In this document: positions 42,215-52,776 of the stretch, one piece after another | How positions within the stretch are numbered: the stretch's first letter is position 1 | Layout: each line of letters begins with the position of its first letter | Assembly (NCBI GenBank): GCA_016630955.3 | Contig: CM049999.1 | Coordinates: 248,001-312,000, forward strand | DNA from: Didymella arachidicola | Lineage: Eukaryota; Ascomycota; Dothideomycetes; Pleosporales; Didymellaceae | Length of the DNA: 64,000 nt | Reading direction: 5' to 3' | Notes under the pieces: model-generated | Database searches by the model: none | Told to the model about the DNA's origin: nothing | Seen by the model: only the letters and a program-made list of their open reading frames with translations | Made by a program: the position numbers and the translations under genes

Positions 42215-44650
42215 TCACTCATCAAACAGCGAATCCCAACTCCCCCCATCATCGCCATCCCCACCCTCACCCTTCTCCACATCATCCAGCCCCACAATTA
42301 GCCCGGCGTAAACCATATCTTCCTCACCCCCCGCAACGCCGCTGGATAACGACTCCTCGCCCTTCATCCGCTTACTCCCAGGACTACTCCCCACCCCTTC
42401 CAACCTGCGCTTCTTGCCCGTCTCGGTCTCGGCCCCGCACGATCCCGCACGCCAAACCGTCGCATGTTCAACGGACGCAGTCGCGCCCTCCACGGAAGCG
42501 GAAGAGCAAGACGGGGCGATCCTGCACCTCTTCTTGTTCGCCGGAGATGGAGATGGAATCCCCTGCCCAACGCACGATGGGTCCTTGTGCTTTTTAGATA
42601 CGCGGGGGCGCTCGGATGCTGCGTGGACTGCGATTGAGATGTCGAGGGCGGTGGTGGGTGTGTTGGAGCTGTCTTTTAGACTAAGCGCTGGTGATGGCGG
42701 GGGGGAGGTGGAAGGGAGTGGGTTGGTGCCGTGCGTACTATGGACGGTAGTGCTGGTGGTTTGTGTGGTTTCGACGCTTAGGTTCTCGGCCTGCAGCGTG
42801 TCGCTGGAGAGCTTGACGGCGTTGGTCTCGTCGTCGTCGACATCGCTGGTGCTGATGAATTCTTCGGATTTGTGGTTCTTCTTCTCTACGGCTTTTGAGG
42901 CATTTGGCTCTTTTGTCTTCGCGTTCTTTGTCTTGTCGACCTGGGACTCTCTAGTGGTTTTCACGTTCTTGGTCTCATTGGTTGCCTTGGGATTGGCTGG
43001 CTTTGCTTTGGACTTTGCTTTGGGCTCGGTCTCGATGGGTGTGCTGGGCTGAGGTGGTTTGACGCTGTTGGTTTCGGATGAGTGAGGAGTGACTGGAGTG
43101 GTGGAAGCGCGCGGCTCATGTCTCTGCTTGCGATCCTTCGGTCCAGGTTCATCGATAGAGGAAGCTGTCGTAGACTCTTGTTCATCGGTTTCCTCTTGAC
43201 TTATCCTGGAAGGCTCATTCTCGGATTCCTCTGGTTCAAAGGAGCCACTCTCCAGAGCGTCCACCACTGCAGCATTGATATCTTCGTCGTCGGAGTCCGT
43301 GTTTTCAAGTGCGGCTCGCTCCCGCAGCTCAGCGTCCTCTTTCTGGGTAGCCAGTTCTCGCTGCCGTTCCTCCTCTGCTCTCTCCTCTTGCTCTTCTCGT
43401 TCGCGATCTTTCCGCGCCGCGGCTCGGATGCGCTTCAGGTCCGCATCCTCTTCGTCCGTCTTTGCTGCCTTCTTTGGTGCAGGTTTGTTCTTCTGTCCAT
43501 CTGTGTTCGTTCTCGAGGGCGTCGTTGGGACATGTTCAAACTCGTCGGTCAAGCTTGCGCCCTGGACACTGGACCTCGGGATGAAGCTTCGGCTGTCGCT
43601 GTTCCACACACCTCCCGTGCCGTTCGCTCTTCTTTGCGCCTCTCGCGTAATCACATCGAGCTTCCCAAGATGATCTCTGTCTAGATCTTGGCGACCTTTC
43701 CGATCATCCATTATCTTTCTAAGGTGGGCCAGCCGTGCTCGCTCCTGGGCAGCCTTTCTTTGTGCCTGCAAATCGTCTTTGGTGGCTTTCTGGTCTTTCT
43801 GATTCCCATTGTTCTTCTTGTTGTTCTCGTCCTTGTCATTCTGATCGTCATGGCCCCCACCCTGGCCACGAGGAAGTTGGCCTACGGCATAGACTGCTAG
43901 ACGACGGAGTTCGCGCTCGAGTTCCCGGAGTGAGGGTAGCGACCTTATATTAAACTTCTCGTTCAACAGTTCCCGCTTGTCGTCGTCAGGTTTAGATTTT
44001 TCCTTGTTTATGAGCAGATTCGGCAGAACTGGTTCCCATTTTTCCATCATGGCTTTTGCGAGCGCCCTGACGATGTCATCCGCTGTGCTCAGACTCCTGC
44101 ACTGCTCGTGGGCTTCTATGCCAAAATCTCCCCATAGCTCCAGGCGACAGTCGAAAACTTCCAGGGACCATGTTCCTCTGCGGTTCAAAGGATCAGACGA
44201 GGACCAGTGCATGACAAGAACAACGTGCCCCGTCTTGCACACTTTGACAGCTGCGCGCAGGAGGCCATCGCGATTCTTTCTAATGTTCTTCTCAAGCGTC
44301 GCGTGTGCCTGAGTACCTTCAGCTGGATGCGATTCAGGCATCCAATTGTGGACAGCTGCCTGAGCTGCCAGTCCTGGTTGGAAATGACTGCGGCTCGCCG
44401 GAGTGTTCTGAGGACGCGCTTCTGCGATCGATCTAGCATCTTTTGTCATTGCCTTTGCTTTCGTGATCGGTCTAGTATTTTTGGTCCCTGCTTTTGCTTC
44501 GTTTATTACGTTTGCAAAGGTCACGCTTCCTGTTGTAGCTGGACGAGAAGGCGGAACTTCTTCTTCCGACTCGCTTGAATCTACCACAAGATCCACTCCT
44601 GTGTTCGACATATGGAACTTGCGTCCATCAGGACCCTTCTTGACGGGCAT
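42215..44650 (-). CDS. Large charged, mostly disordered fungal protein of unknown function
   Basis: 811 residues without intron. The only part that looks folded is about residues 125-260, with VLVMHWSSSDPLNRRGTWSL and VFDCRLELWGDFGIEAHEQC. The rest is Lys/Glu/Asp/Asn/Gln-rich: an acidic SSESEEE near residue 30, a Lys/Asp/Asn stretch around 270-300, Arg/Glu-rich coiled coil around 300-480, then Ser/Thr/Glu linkers. Basic clusters (KKRCRI, KKRRLE) near the C-terminus suggest the nucleus. Not recognised. Confidence 0.75.
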   Translation of the reverse strand: MPVKKGPDGRKFHMSNTGVDLVVDSSESEEEVPPSRPATTGSVTFANVINEAKAGTKNTRPITKAKAMTKDARSIAEARPQNTPASRSHFQPGLAAQAAVHNWMPESHPAEGTQAHATLEKNIRKNRDGLLRAAVKVCKTGHVVLVMHWSSSDPLNRRGTWSLEVFDCRLELWGDFGIEAHEQCRSLSTADDIVRALAKAMMEKWEPVLPNLLINKEKSKPDDDKRELLNEKFNIRSLPSLRELERELRRLAVYAVGQLPRGQGGGHDDQNDKDENNKKNNGNQKDQKATKDDLQAQRKAAQERARLAHLRKIMDDRKGRQDLDRDHLGKLDVITREAQRRANGTGGVWNSDSRSFIPRSSVQGASLTDEFEHVPTTPSRTNTDGQKNKPAPKKAAKTDEEDADLKRIRAAARKDREREEQEERAEEERQRELATQKEDAELRERAALENTDSDDEDINAAVVDALESGSFEPEESENEPSRISQEETDEQESTTASSIDEPGPKDRKQRHEPRASTTPVTPHSSETNSVKPPQPSTPIETEPKAKSKAKPANPKATNETKNVKTTRESQVDKTKNAKTKEPNASKAVEKKNHKSEEFISTSDVDDDETNAVKLSSDTLQAENLSVETTQTTSTTVHSTHGTNPLPSTSPPPSPALSLKDSSNTPTTALDISIAVHAASERPRVSKKHKDPSCVGQGIPSPSPANKKRCRIAPSCSSASVEGATASVEHATVWRAGSCGAETETGKKRRLEGVGSSPGSKRMKGEESLSSGVAGGEEDMVYAGLIVGLDDVEKGEGGDGDDGGSWDSLFDE

Positions 44651-45104
44651 TGTTGCAGAGATAGTGTCGGAAGCCTGCGCTGAGATGTTGGAATAGGCCT
44701 TTCGTGGTGGACTATGCTTGTGTCAACAGATATGCTGTCAGTTTTGCTTGTCTGAAAATTAGAGCCCTCCAGCGTCGATGCGATTCCAGTGTATATGAGC
44801 TTCCCCAGAAACGCGAGCAAACAATGTTCATTATGCCAAAAGTCGCTATCCACACAGCGACATCGGATCTTCAGCATTCCCACAACGTGTGAACTGGATC
44901 ACAACTGCATTGTGTGAATGAAATTTTGCGCCAAATTCCTTGGACAAAGAGAGCTACATCACGTTGGCGTGTGGAGTAACAATAGAATCTCGTTCTTGAA
45001 CAGTGCACAAGACGGGAAACCTTGCAATTTTGACTCCATACTTGACGTTGGCTGCTGGGAAAACATCTCGGCGCTGTGGATACACGTGATTTAGGTCCTC
45101 GCGA

Positions 45105-46219
45105 CTAGTAGCGAGTCGATCTGTAGGCTTCTTTCGCGAAGTGATCCCATTCTCTTGATAAGTCTCCATCCCTTCTTGGACCTGGTACCCTGTCTCCCTG
45201 AAAATCAATTCTGCCTGCTTCCGGGACATAGTAAAGGTATCCTTCCAGCGTTCCCGTCTCCTCATCAAAGCGGATCTTCCCCGTGCAGGTCCGGCCAAAG
45301 GTGAGCTTGCCCGTGTCCTCATTACGAATGCGCCAGCCGAGCGTGTGGAAGTGCGTAGCCGTTTCGTAGCTTGGGCCAGGGTCCATCTTCATGATTCCAT
45401 CAAGCATGGCCCAATGAAACTTTGCCCACCAGATACCAGTGACTCCGTCCATGAAGACATCGAGCCGAAAGGGGCCGTCAGTGTCGGCAGCGAAGACTGG
45501 ATGCTCCATCCAGTCGATTTGGATATCGTATGTACCGCTCAGAACAATACCACCTAGCCCGAGTCCTGCCATCAAACCTGACGAGTGCGGCTCGGCTTGA
45601 ACAGCTGGCTCCTTCTTCACCCTAGGTCTTGGCTTCTTTGCTGGAGTGGCAGTACTTGGCGGTCCTGAATGATCCCGCTTGCGCTTTGCAACGGTGCTCT
45701 TGGGTGTCGCAGATGGAGTCGCGAGCGTATGGTTGTTATACCCTGCGACAGCTCTATATTGACGCTTATGTTGAGTGGTGAGGAGTGTGCTTTGACCGCC
45801 TTCCGTTTCGCTGGCGTTCGCGGCGCTCCTGATGCCTTTGTGGGTTTGTTCAGCTTCTTATTCTCGGTCTCCCACTCGTTCTAAACTTCTGTCTCCATCC
45901 TGGTGATCCATCCTGGCACCTCAAGCTTTTTCTCATTGGGCGCACTCAGGAGTCGAATCTTGGCAGCATTTTTGTCCTTGGTCGGTATAAGACCGTAATG
46001 GATCAGCTGCGCAGTCCAGAAATGCCATGGAGGGTCATTCGATGATTGAGTGTTGGTTGGCGTTTTCGGTTTTTTGCCTTGAGGTGCTTCTGGGCGCAGC
46101 AGAGCGGTCAGTTCTGCAATGCTGGCGCGTGGATGACGGTTGTGGTTTCCTGCCTCTGCATACAAAACAGAGCTGTAGATGAACTTGTCGCGCTGTACTG
46201 GCGGCGCGAATGCAGCCAT
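45105..46219 (-). pseudogene. Broken gene for a fungal protein of unknown function
   Basis: The N-terminal part (46219-45884) starts MAAFAPPVQRDKF and contains PWHFWTAQLIHYGLIPTKDK. It stops at TAG 45883-45881, yet the same frame goes on with coding-like, Lys/Ala/Pro-rich sequence. Between about 45830 and 45780 the coding-like frame changes, and a second frame runs to 45105 with KRKRDHSGPP, then a compact domain (GTYDIQIDWMEHPVFAADTD, WAMLDGIMKMDPGPSYE, GKIRFDEETGTLEGYLYYVP). No intron with usable borders joins the two. TAG is one C-to-T change from CAG. Most likely one gene carrying a nonsense codon and a frameshift; an assembly error is the alternative. Confidence 0.6.
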
Positions 46220-47074
46220 CGTGGGGGAGTTGAGATGCGGATGCGAGCGGAGTTGTTGCGAACGGTTGCGTCGTGGGTGAGGGGAAATTGCGATGCACTC
46301 GATTGAGCCCCGCAAATGAGAAGTCCGGTACGCATCCAGGGTACCGACACTTTCACTCGTCATGAAGCCCTTTCTTCCGACCTCGTTCATCTGGCTTCCT
46401 TCCCGAAGCGATCCGCTGAAAGCGTGAAAATGTGCGGCCTCTGCGGTGTTCTGTATACATCAGTCACTGCTCCACGCAATCAAACATATCTTGAGCAGCA
46501 CTTGCATCCTTGACTGGGTGTATATGCAAGTACCGCGTCGCACATGGATTGACCCACTGATATTGAACTCGCCCGTGGTAATGTAGTCAAGGCTATGCAA
46601 GCCCCGCGTGTTTATGAACCCTCAACATAGCTCGCATGCTGTTGTCTGGTAGATTCCACGCATCTTGTGTGCCATTGCGGGCATTGAAGGGACGAACGGA
46701 CCGAAAGCATGGCCGAGTATAATTATTGGCGCTTTTGTCCAGTTTCTGGGTCTGATTACATCCACGACCATAGCAAGGCCCTTCGAGAGTCTGGCAGCTA
46801 CTGCTGCATATTCAGCCGTATTGGTTAAATTCTTGCAGAGCGCCGGAGATGACAAAAAATCCTTCCATTCTATTACCTGGTCATTCAGTAGGGCAGCTCT
46901 CGCGTCGTAGGAAAGGCTGGACATCGAGCACCTGAGAAGGGTCCATTGTAGCCAACAAGAGATCACTGATAGGTACCGATTCCCTTCCCTTCTGGAACGT
47001 CCGAACTTGGGTATAGCTTCCTCTGCGATGCGGCGGCTCGGGAAGGCAGGTCGATGATGTCGATAGGCCGAGAA
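46220..47074. other. Intergenic with one doubtful reading frame
   Basis: Holds the upstream flank of the broken gene. A minus-strand frame at 46622-46966 (114 codons, containing ALLNDQVIEWKDFLSSPALC and SKGLAMVVDVIRPRNW) has plausible composition but no family I recognise and no clear start. Confidence 0.5.
46622..46966 (-). CDS. Doubtful small hypothetical protein
   Basis: At most 114 residues, probably starting at an internal ATG. No domain, no signal peptide. Kept only because its amino-acid usage is protein-like; it may be a fragment of a decayed gene continuing from the 47-kb locus. Confidence 0.2.
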   Translation of the reverse strand: MISCWLQWTLLRCSMSSLSYDARAALLNDQVIEWKDFLSSPALCKNLTNTAEYAAVAARLSKGLAMVVDVIRPRNWTKAPIIILGHAFGPFVPSMPAMAHKMRGIYQTTACELC

Positions 47075-47919
47075 TTATTGTACGACAACTCCGTCCTGGT
47101 CTTGAGTGAAGTCTGTCATGGCGGATTGGTAAAACCAGTCTTTCCCGATATTTTCGTACATGCTTGGCAGCACAGTCCACAAGTACACCTTGACCGAGAT
47201 TGGCAGCTTCTTGTCCTCGGCAACATCCTTGCCGTCATGAAGAGGATTTGGGGGCCGTATGACATTGACGTAGGGGCTCTTGCCAAGAGCTGGGTCCCGG
47301 GGATACTGCTTCGTCATGCCAAACTGAAGCTGTTGCTCCTCGGGAAGCTGGAGAACGCGTAGGCAGCTGTAGAGTGCATCGGTGTCGATTTGAACGCAAT
47401 AATCATGGAAGTAGATATCGTGGCCAAGCCTGGCTTGTTCCTTCGTATGTGTTGCGTGTAGGGCCTGAACCTGCTCGACAGTGGCACCGTCCAGCATCTT
47501 CTTGTCGCTGTATGCACTCAATTCGAGCGCACCTGCAATTCGGTTGCCATCGACGTAGAGTCCTCGCACAGCGCTGGTCACCTCTTCGTCCCAGAGCCGC
47601 ATGAACGCTCTCCATGCATCGTCATTCTGATAGTCGCACCTGATTTGCATCAACATAGGTTCCTCAACGCTATTGAGTGATATTTCTTGGCTGCTCTTCC
47701 TTCAACGCACCTGTAGATATTGAACCCCCATTTTAGCTTCTTCCGAATGATGTCCGGGGCAACGATTTGCTGATAGTTCAACGAAGGCGACTCTTGAGAG
47801 CGCGCTGCTGATGTGTGAAAGAAGGAGCCTATGCTTGGTTGCCTGAGTTTGGACGGCAGAATCCTTGAGCCGTATAGGGACGAGGAAAGTCGGCTACACG
47901 TGCTTATGCTGGACAGCAT
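47075..47919 (-). CDS. Hypothetical protein with possible mitochondrial presequence
   Basis: Exons 47919-47711 and 47639-47075 (71-bp intron; the join makes KWGFNIYRC-DYQNDDAW, which reads smoothly). About 257 residues. The first 35 residues are rich in Ser/Arg/Leu with no acidic residue and include FFHTSAARS, like a mitochondrial targeting sequence. The body has WGFNIYRCDYQNDDAWRAFM, a pattern I associate with an abundant uncharacterised fungal family. After the stop at 47075 the +1 frame stays coding-like for about 38 codons (SRPIDIIDLPSRAAASQRKL), so the C-terminus may be frameshifted. Confidence 0.65.
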
Positions 47920-48379
47920 TGTGGGTGTGAGAAAAGTTATTGGCAGAATCTTGTTAAAAATAAGCCACGGTTTCGGGTCACTCAATTGCGGATAGATCCC
48001 TTTGTGGTCACCGTCTCGATCCTTGTAACGGATGGGACCGGTTGTCGCATCGTTGCAGTTGCCGACGCGTCGACGCTCTTTCTTCGCCAAGCCATGACAT
48101 CGGACCCTGACATGGATGATCGGCCGCGGCTCAACTGTAGCAAGTGACAACACGACATCGGAGAGACAACACTGTGGCGCCTCTAGCTAAGCAACTTACT
48201 TGCACGCATTAGAAACTCCATCCAGCCTACGCCAGATCCACCGCGAAGCACTTCGCGCAGCCACACGTCAACACCACGTCTCTTCGAGCATCTCGAAGCT
48301 CCCCACCAGCGCATCTTCAGGACCAGCTCAGCAATCGGAGGATCTGTCAAGGTCTGCAACCACAAAAATCTCGCCCAAG

Positions 48380-49273
48380 ATGGCACAGCCAGTACAAGCA
48401 CCGACCGACACGCCCACATCGTACATCGACCCCACCTTCTCCCTCCTCAACTCGACGTGTCTGGACCTCCTCCTGATCGAGCTCGTGCCCATGGCGTACC
48501 GCATAACAGCCGACCTCGCAGCGCGAGAAGAGGAGTGGACAGGCACATCGACCACAAAAGCAAACAGGCTATCATCACACAGCAACGACGCGAGCAGCAC
48601 AGCAGCAGGCGCGGGCGTAGGGACGACGGGCGCAGGCGGGACAGTAACAGTAGACGAGGAAGAATCGCGAGAGGCTGTATTTCACAGACTGGAAAGCTTA
48701 GGGTACCGCGTTGGTCTTGGAGTTGTAGAACGGTATGGCTCTCCACACTCGAGCAAACCCCTATACTGCCCTATGTAGACACTACACCTCGTCTCCAGAG
48801 CCAGTGCTGACATGTTGCCTTTGAGATTCTCCCGCGATACACCCCGTCCAACGACACCGCTCGACTGCATAAAGTTCCTCTGCAAAGACCTCTGGACGTT
48901 GCTCTTCCGCAAGCAAATCGACAACCTCAAGACTAACCACCGCGGCATCTACGTGCTGACAGACAATACTTTCAAACCGCTCACACGGATGAGCTTCGAC
49001 ACGAAGAAATACACCCCGGAGGTACAAGCGCGCATCAACGAGGCTGCGGAGCGCATGCTAAGGGAGGGTGATGCGGACGGGAACGGGATAAATGAGATGG
49101 GACTCGGGCGCGAAGCGAATAGTATTGGCAGAGTGCAGCCGTTCTTGTATTTTCCAGCGGGTGTCGTAAGAGGGTGCCTGGAAGGGCTGGGAATCAGGGC
49201 GAGTGTGCAGGCGGAATGCAGTGCGCTGCCGAGCGCGACATTCCAGATCAGGACAGCAGGTGCGAAGAATTGA
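48380..49273 (+). CDS. TRS33: TRAPP complex subunit Trs33 (TRAPPC6)
   Basis: Exons 48380-48732 and 48826-49273 (93-bp intron), 266 residues. Core subunit of the TRAPP complexes that activate Rab GTPases in ER-Golgi traffic. Signatures of the Bet3/Trs33 fold: LNSTCLDLLLIELVPMAYRI near the N-terminus, LESLGYRVGLGVVER joined across the intron to FSRDTPRPTTPLDCIKFLCK, then DLWTLLFRKQIDNLKTNHRG and, at the end, FPAGVVRGCLEGLGI and VQAECSALPSATFQI. A low-complexity Thr/Gly/Ala insertion (about residues 50-95) is longer than in yeast. ATG 48380 was preferred over the in-frame frame start at 48200 because homology begins there. Confidence 0.93.
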
Positions 49274-49497
49274 GGTCAATGCGATAGGGCATGTTGTGTA
49301 ATTCAGCGGCATCGGGCGGCGTTCAGGGCATAGCGAGTCAACCACGAGGTCGTAGGTCAGGCAGGGTATTGTCTTCGGTAGATTCCATTGGGCTATCTAG
49401 ACGGAGCTGCAGTAGCTCTTCATGCAGTCAAGTGGGCACGTCCATGTAAATGCTCCAGTTTGCGTTCGTCGCTCATCATCCATCAGGGTATCATAGC

Positions 49498-50747
49498 CTA
49501 TTTGGCAGGAGGGTTCTGAGCGAACTCAACGCCCTTGGAGATGTTGCCCTTCAGGCCGTCGTAGCAAGCCTGGAGCAGCTTCTTCTCGTGCTCGTTGGCG
49601 CTGCTGACGACGTCAATGGCCTTCTCGGCACCGCCGGGGCCAAGCTCGATGGGAACGGAGAAGAAGTCGGTGCCTGTGGCCTTAGCAACGGCATCGCCAC
49701 CCTCGACACCAGGAAGGTAGACGAAGCTGGGCTCGACGAGGCCCTTCTCGCCCTTGGAGGCCCTGATGACCTTGTCGGCGAATCTGAGGAGGTCAGCTGG
49801 GTCAATCCGAGAAGGATCATTTCATCCTTACCGGTAGCCAGCGTAGGCCATGGAGAGAGTAGCGGAACCGGCACCATCCTTGGCCTTGACAACCTCGTCA
49901 CCACCGAATTGAACGCCTGCTTCCTGTTAGCGTGTCGAAAGTTGTTCTCGAGTTATGGACTTACGGTTTACAAGAGCATCGAGCTTCTCAGAGGGGATGC
50001 TGACGCTGGGCTTGGCCTGGCTGAACAAAGGAACGATGGTCTCGCCGGAGTGACCACCAATGACGGGGATGTTGAGGTTTGCGGGGTTCTTCTCGCCAGT
50101 GATTTCAGCAACGAAGGTCTCAGCACGGACAACATCGAGTGTGGTGACACCGAAAAGCTTCTTGGGGTCGAAGACGCCCGCAGCCTTAAGGACCTCGGCG
50201 GCGATGGGAACTGTGGAGTTGACGGGGTTGGAGATGACAAGGACGTATGCCTTGGGGGCGTGCTGGGCAACACCCTCGATGAGGCCCTTGACGATGCCGG
50301 CGTTGATCTTGAACAGATCGTCACGGGTCATACCAGGCTTGCCTGCGGACAATCAGCGAGAGCTCGGTCAATTGCCGGTCCAATCGCCGCGGGGTTACAT
50401 ACGGGGGATACCAGCGGGGATGACAACGATGTCGGCGCCCTTGAGAGCCTGTGCGAGGCCATCGTCCTTGGGGAGGTAGCCTGTTACTTTCTGCTGCCTG
50501 TCAGCTCTTGCCAGTGTATATGACGCGTGGGGGCTAGCTCGTACAGCTGGGGACGAGATGTGTGACAAATCGGTAGCGACACCGGGCGAGTTGACAACAT
50601 CGTAGAGGGCGAGCTCAGTGACGTGCTGGTTCGACTTGAGAAGGAGCGACAGAGGCTGTGGACGGTCAGACGGATTCTCAAGCTCTACAACTTCACCCTT
50701 ACCTGACCAATACCACCGGCGGCACCTGCGACAACTGCCTTGACCAT
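49498..50747 (-). CDS. NAD-dependent malate dehydrogenase, cytosolic type
   Basis: Six exons: 50747-50703, 50655-50545, 50490-50403, 50342-49965, 49916-49832 and 49783-49498, giving 330 residues; introns are 47-60 bp. Interconverts malate and oxaloacetate. NAD motif AGAAGGIGQ starts at residue 8; DLSHISSPAKVTGYLPKDD spans an intron; IPAGIPRKPGMTRDDLF carries the mobile-loop arginines; NPVNSTVPI and the catalytic His in IGGHSGETIVPLF follow. It starts directly MVKAVVAGAAGG with no mitochondrial presequence and ends NPPAK without a peroxisomal signal, so the cytosolic isoform is inferred. Converges with TRS33, 224 bp between stops. Confidence 0.95.
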
Positions 50748-51605
50748 TTTGTTGGGATATGTGCTGTGGTGGTGCTGTGTTTGTTGACTGAGCGGGGTAG
50801 CTCCGAGGATTGCGGGGTTTTGGGAAGAGCAATTGAAGCACCGAAGTGTGAGGTGAGAGAAACAAGGTGAAGCTGGAGAAAGACTGAAGAAGCGGTAGAA
50901 GTAGAAGCCTCGAAGTTTAAGTACTAGGTACGCAAGCTTGTAGCACGAGACGGGGTGAATGGCGTTCGAGCTGACTTGGCGGGCAGGGGCGATTGGCGGG
51001 GCCGTTCAGGCGGGTTTGAGGCAAGGAACGCTGCGAATGCGGACTAACGGAGATCGTAACATCTTCATCCTGGACGGGCATTTGGGCTTCTTTATGTCCA
51101 TGAAGCTATCGTTCACACCTGCACATGACGATGATGACATTCCGGGGAGCCTCGGTGCATCGATGGCTACCCACCTTCAGAAGCTCGGAAAAGGCCGGAC
51201 ACTCGCGCGGCCGCAAAACGCATGCGCGTGAAACGGGAGGGAAGCATGTTCAGTCTGCTCGTTTTATGATGTACCTGAGAACGCCAACACTCCGTCAGGC
51301 CATCCGCGGCCGTGCCAATACCAGACCCATAGCTCCCAAACACTGTAGAAATACCAAGCCGTGTGAGCTGCCGCTGCAGAGCCCCACGAGAACGCCAGCC
51401 CGAGAGAAACATTGTCCGAGACTAGTCGCCCAAGGACATCACTTGAGAGTACGGAGTGCCTGTGATGTACCATCACTAAAATATTCACGCCTGTTTGGCC
51501 AACCGAGCACTTTGGTCAGAACGACTACAGTCATACAGCAAGATTTAACAATGGGTATCGGAATGTTACAGTCTGACTCGTCTCCAAAAGCGAAGTCAGC
51601 CTGGA
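50748..51605. other. Intergenic, no gene seen
   Basis: MDH promoter side and HAP5 3' side. Frames here (for example 51125-51739) are overlapped by the HAP5 last exon or lack any domain. Confidence 0.5.
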
Positions 51606-52776
51606 CTAAGGGCCGAAGTCTTCCCTCTCGCCTTCGGCATCAGCATCTGCTTCGGCATCACCACGGTAGCCTTGGTGGTCGCCCGCTCCCGCAGGATCAG
51701 GGCCTCGTTGGCCGACAGGATACATCTGACATTTGTTAGCATGCTGCGCGATCTGTGTTGCCTCATCGAACTCACCTGCTGCTGCATGGGGTACCCTCCA
51801 TATACTCCCTGGTCGAACATGTGCTGCTGTCCGTAGGCATTGGGGTCGGCCTGCACTGCGCCTGCGTACATGTTGGGCTGACGGAAATCCTCCTGTGGCT
51901 GCATGTGCTGACCCATGCCGTAGTCTGGGGGAGGCATCTGGTGCTGTGGGTGCACTTGCTGCTGCAGGCCACCAGGAGGCACTTGGGCAGCGGACGACTG
52001 GACTGGAGCAGTGCCCTGGCCGCCGCTCCTCTTGTGAGGGTGCGCCTCCTCTCGTGGAACTATATCAATGAGGAAGTCGAACATGTCAGACTTGCTGAGC
52101 GCGGATGCAATATCAGACCGCTGGAGCGTTCGGCGCTTGTTCTCCTCTGCGTGTATCCATGCGCGCATGGTGAGCTCTGTGATAAAGATGTCGCAGCCCT
52201 TCGCGAACAAGATCGGAGCCTCCGCCGAGATCATCTTGACCTCAGGGTCGGCCTTCATGACTTTCTTGATACGCGCCAGCGGGAGCTGGTGGAGCTTGTA
52301 GTCATGCTCATCGGTCTCGAGCTTCGTGACTTGTTGTTGCCAGTATGTGTTGAGTATGTCGCGGTAGTTTCCTGTCAGGCCTTGATTGACCTGTGTGTAT
52401 GTAAGCTTTCGGGGTGCGTCGTGAATGCAATGGGACATCGTACGTTCTGCCATGACTGAGTGAACAGCTGTGGGTCAGGCGCGTGGCCTTGGGCAGCAAT
52501 CTGGTCCAAATGTCAATTTCTGATTTGCCGTTTACCATGCGCGGTTGCGCGATCGTACGTACAGCGGCAGAGGCACCTGGAGACAGTCAGCCCAATGTAT
52601 CCGCAATGCGACAGAGCGCGTTGTTGCGCCTTTGCGCTACAAGAGGATGCACACTTACCATAGTGTCCGCCATTAGCGGGGTCATACAGAGGATTGCCCG
52701 ATTGTCCATCGTATCGTCTTGGTGCAGCTGGCGCAGCGCGCACCCGCTGCTGATTATTGCCTTGGAGCTGGTCCAT
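51606..52776 (-). CDS. HAP5: CCAAT-binding complex subunit Hap5/HapE (NF-YC)
   Basis: Five exons: 52776-52659, 52576-52563, 52500-52444, 52390-51776 and 51725-51606, for 307 residues. Exon 2 is only 14 nt; skipping it breaks the frame. The histone-fold domain at about 90-175 is nearly invariant: HQLPLARIKKVMKADPEVKM, ISAEAPILFAKGCDIFITEL, TMRAWIHAEENKRRTLQRSD, SKSDMFDFLIDIVPREE. The region just before it (NVNQGLTGNYRDILNTYWQQ) is the Hap4/HapX-recruiting side in fungi. The C-terminal third is Gln/Pro/Met/Tyr-rich. With Hap2 and Hap3 it binds CCAAT boxes and controls respiration, iron and redox genes. Confidence 0.92.

Noticed and set aside
45790..45890. An intron starting GTTTAG with a CTGAAC branch point to explain the broken 45-46 kb gene
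   Set aside because: The donor is poor and the resulting phase leads to an early stop, so it does not restore the frame.
48200..48379. In-frame N-terminal extension of TRS33
   Set aside because: The extra 60 codons have no family resemblance; ATG 48380 lies just before the conserved part.
49450..50523. 357-codon plus-strand frame over the malate dehydrogenase gene
   Set aside because: It crosses exons and introns of a fully recognisable enzyme on the other strand and has no domain; it is a codon-bias shadow.
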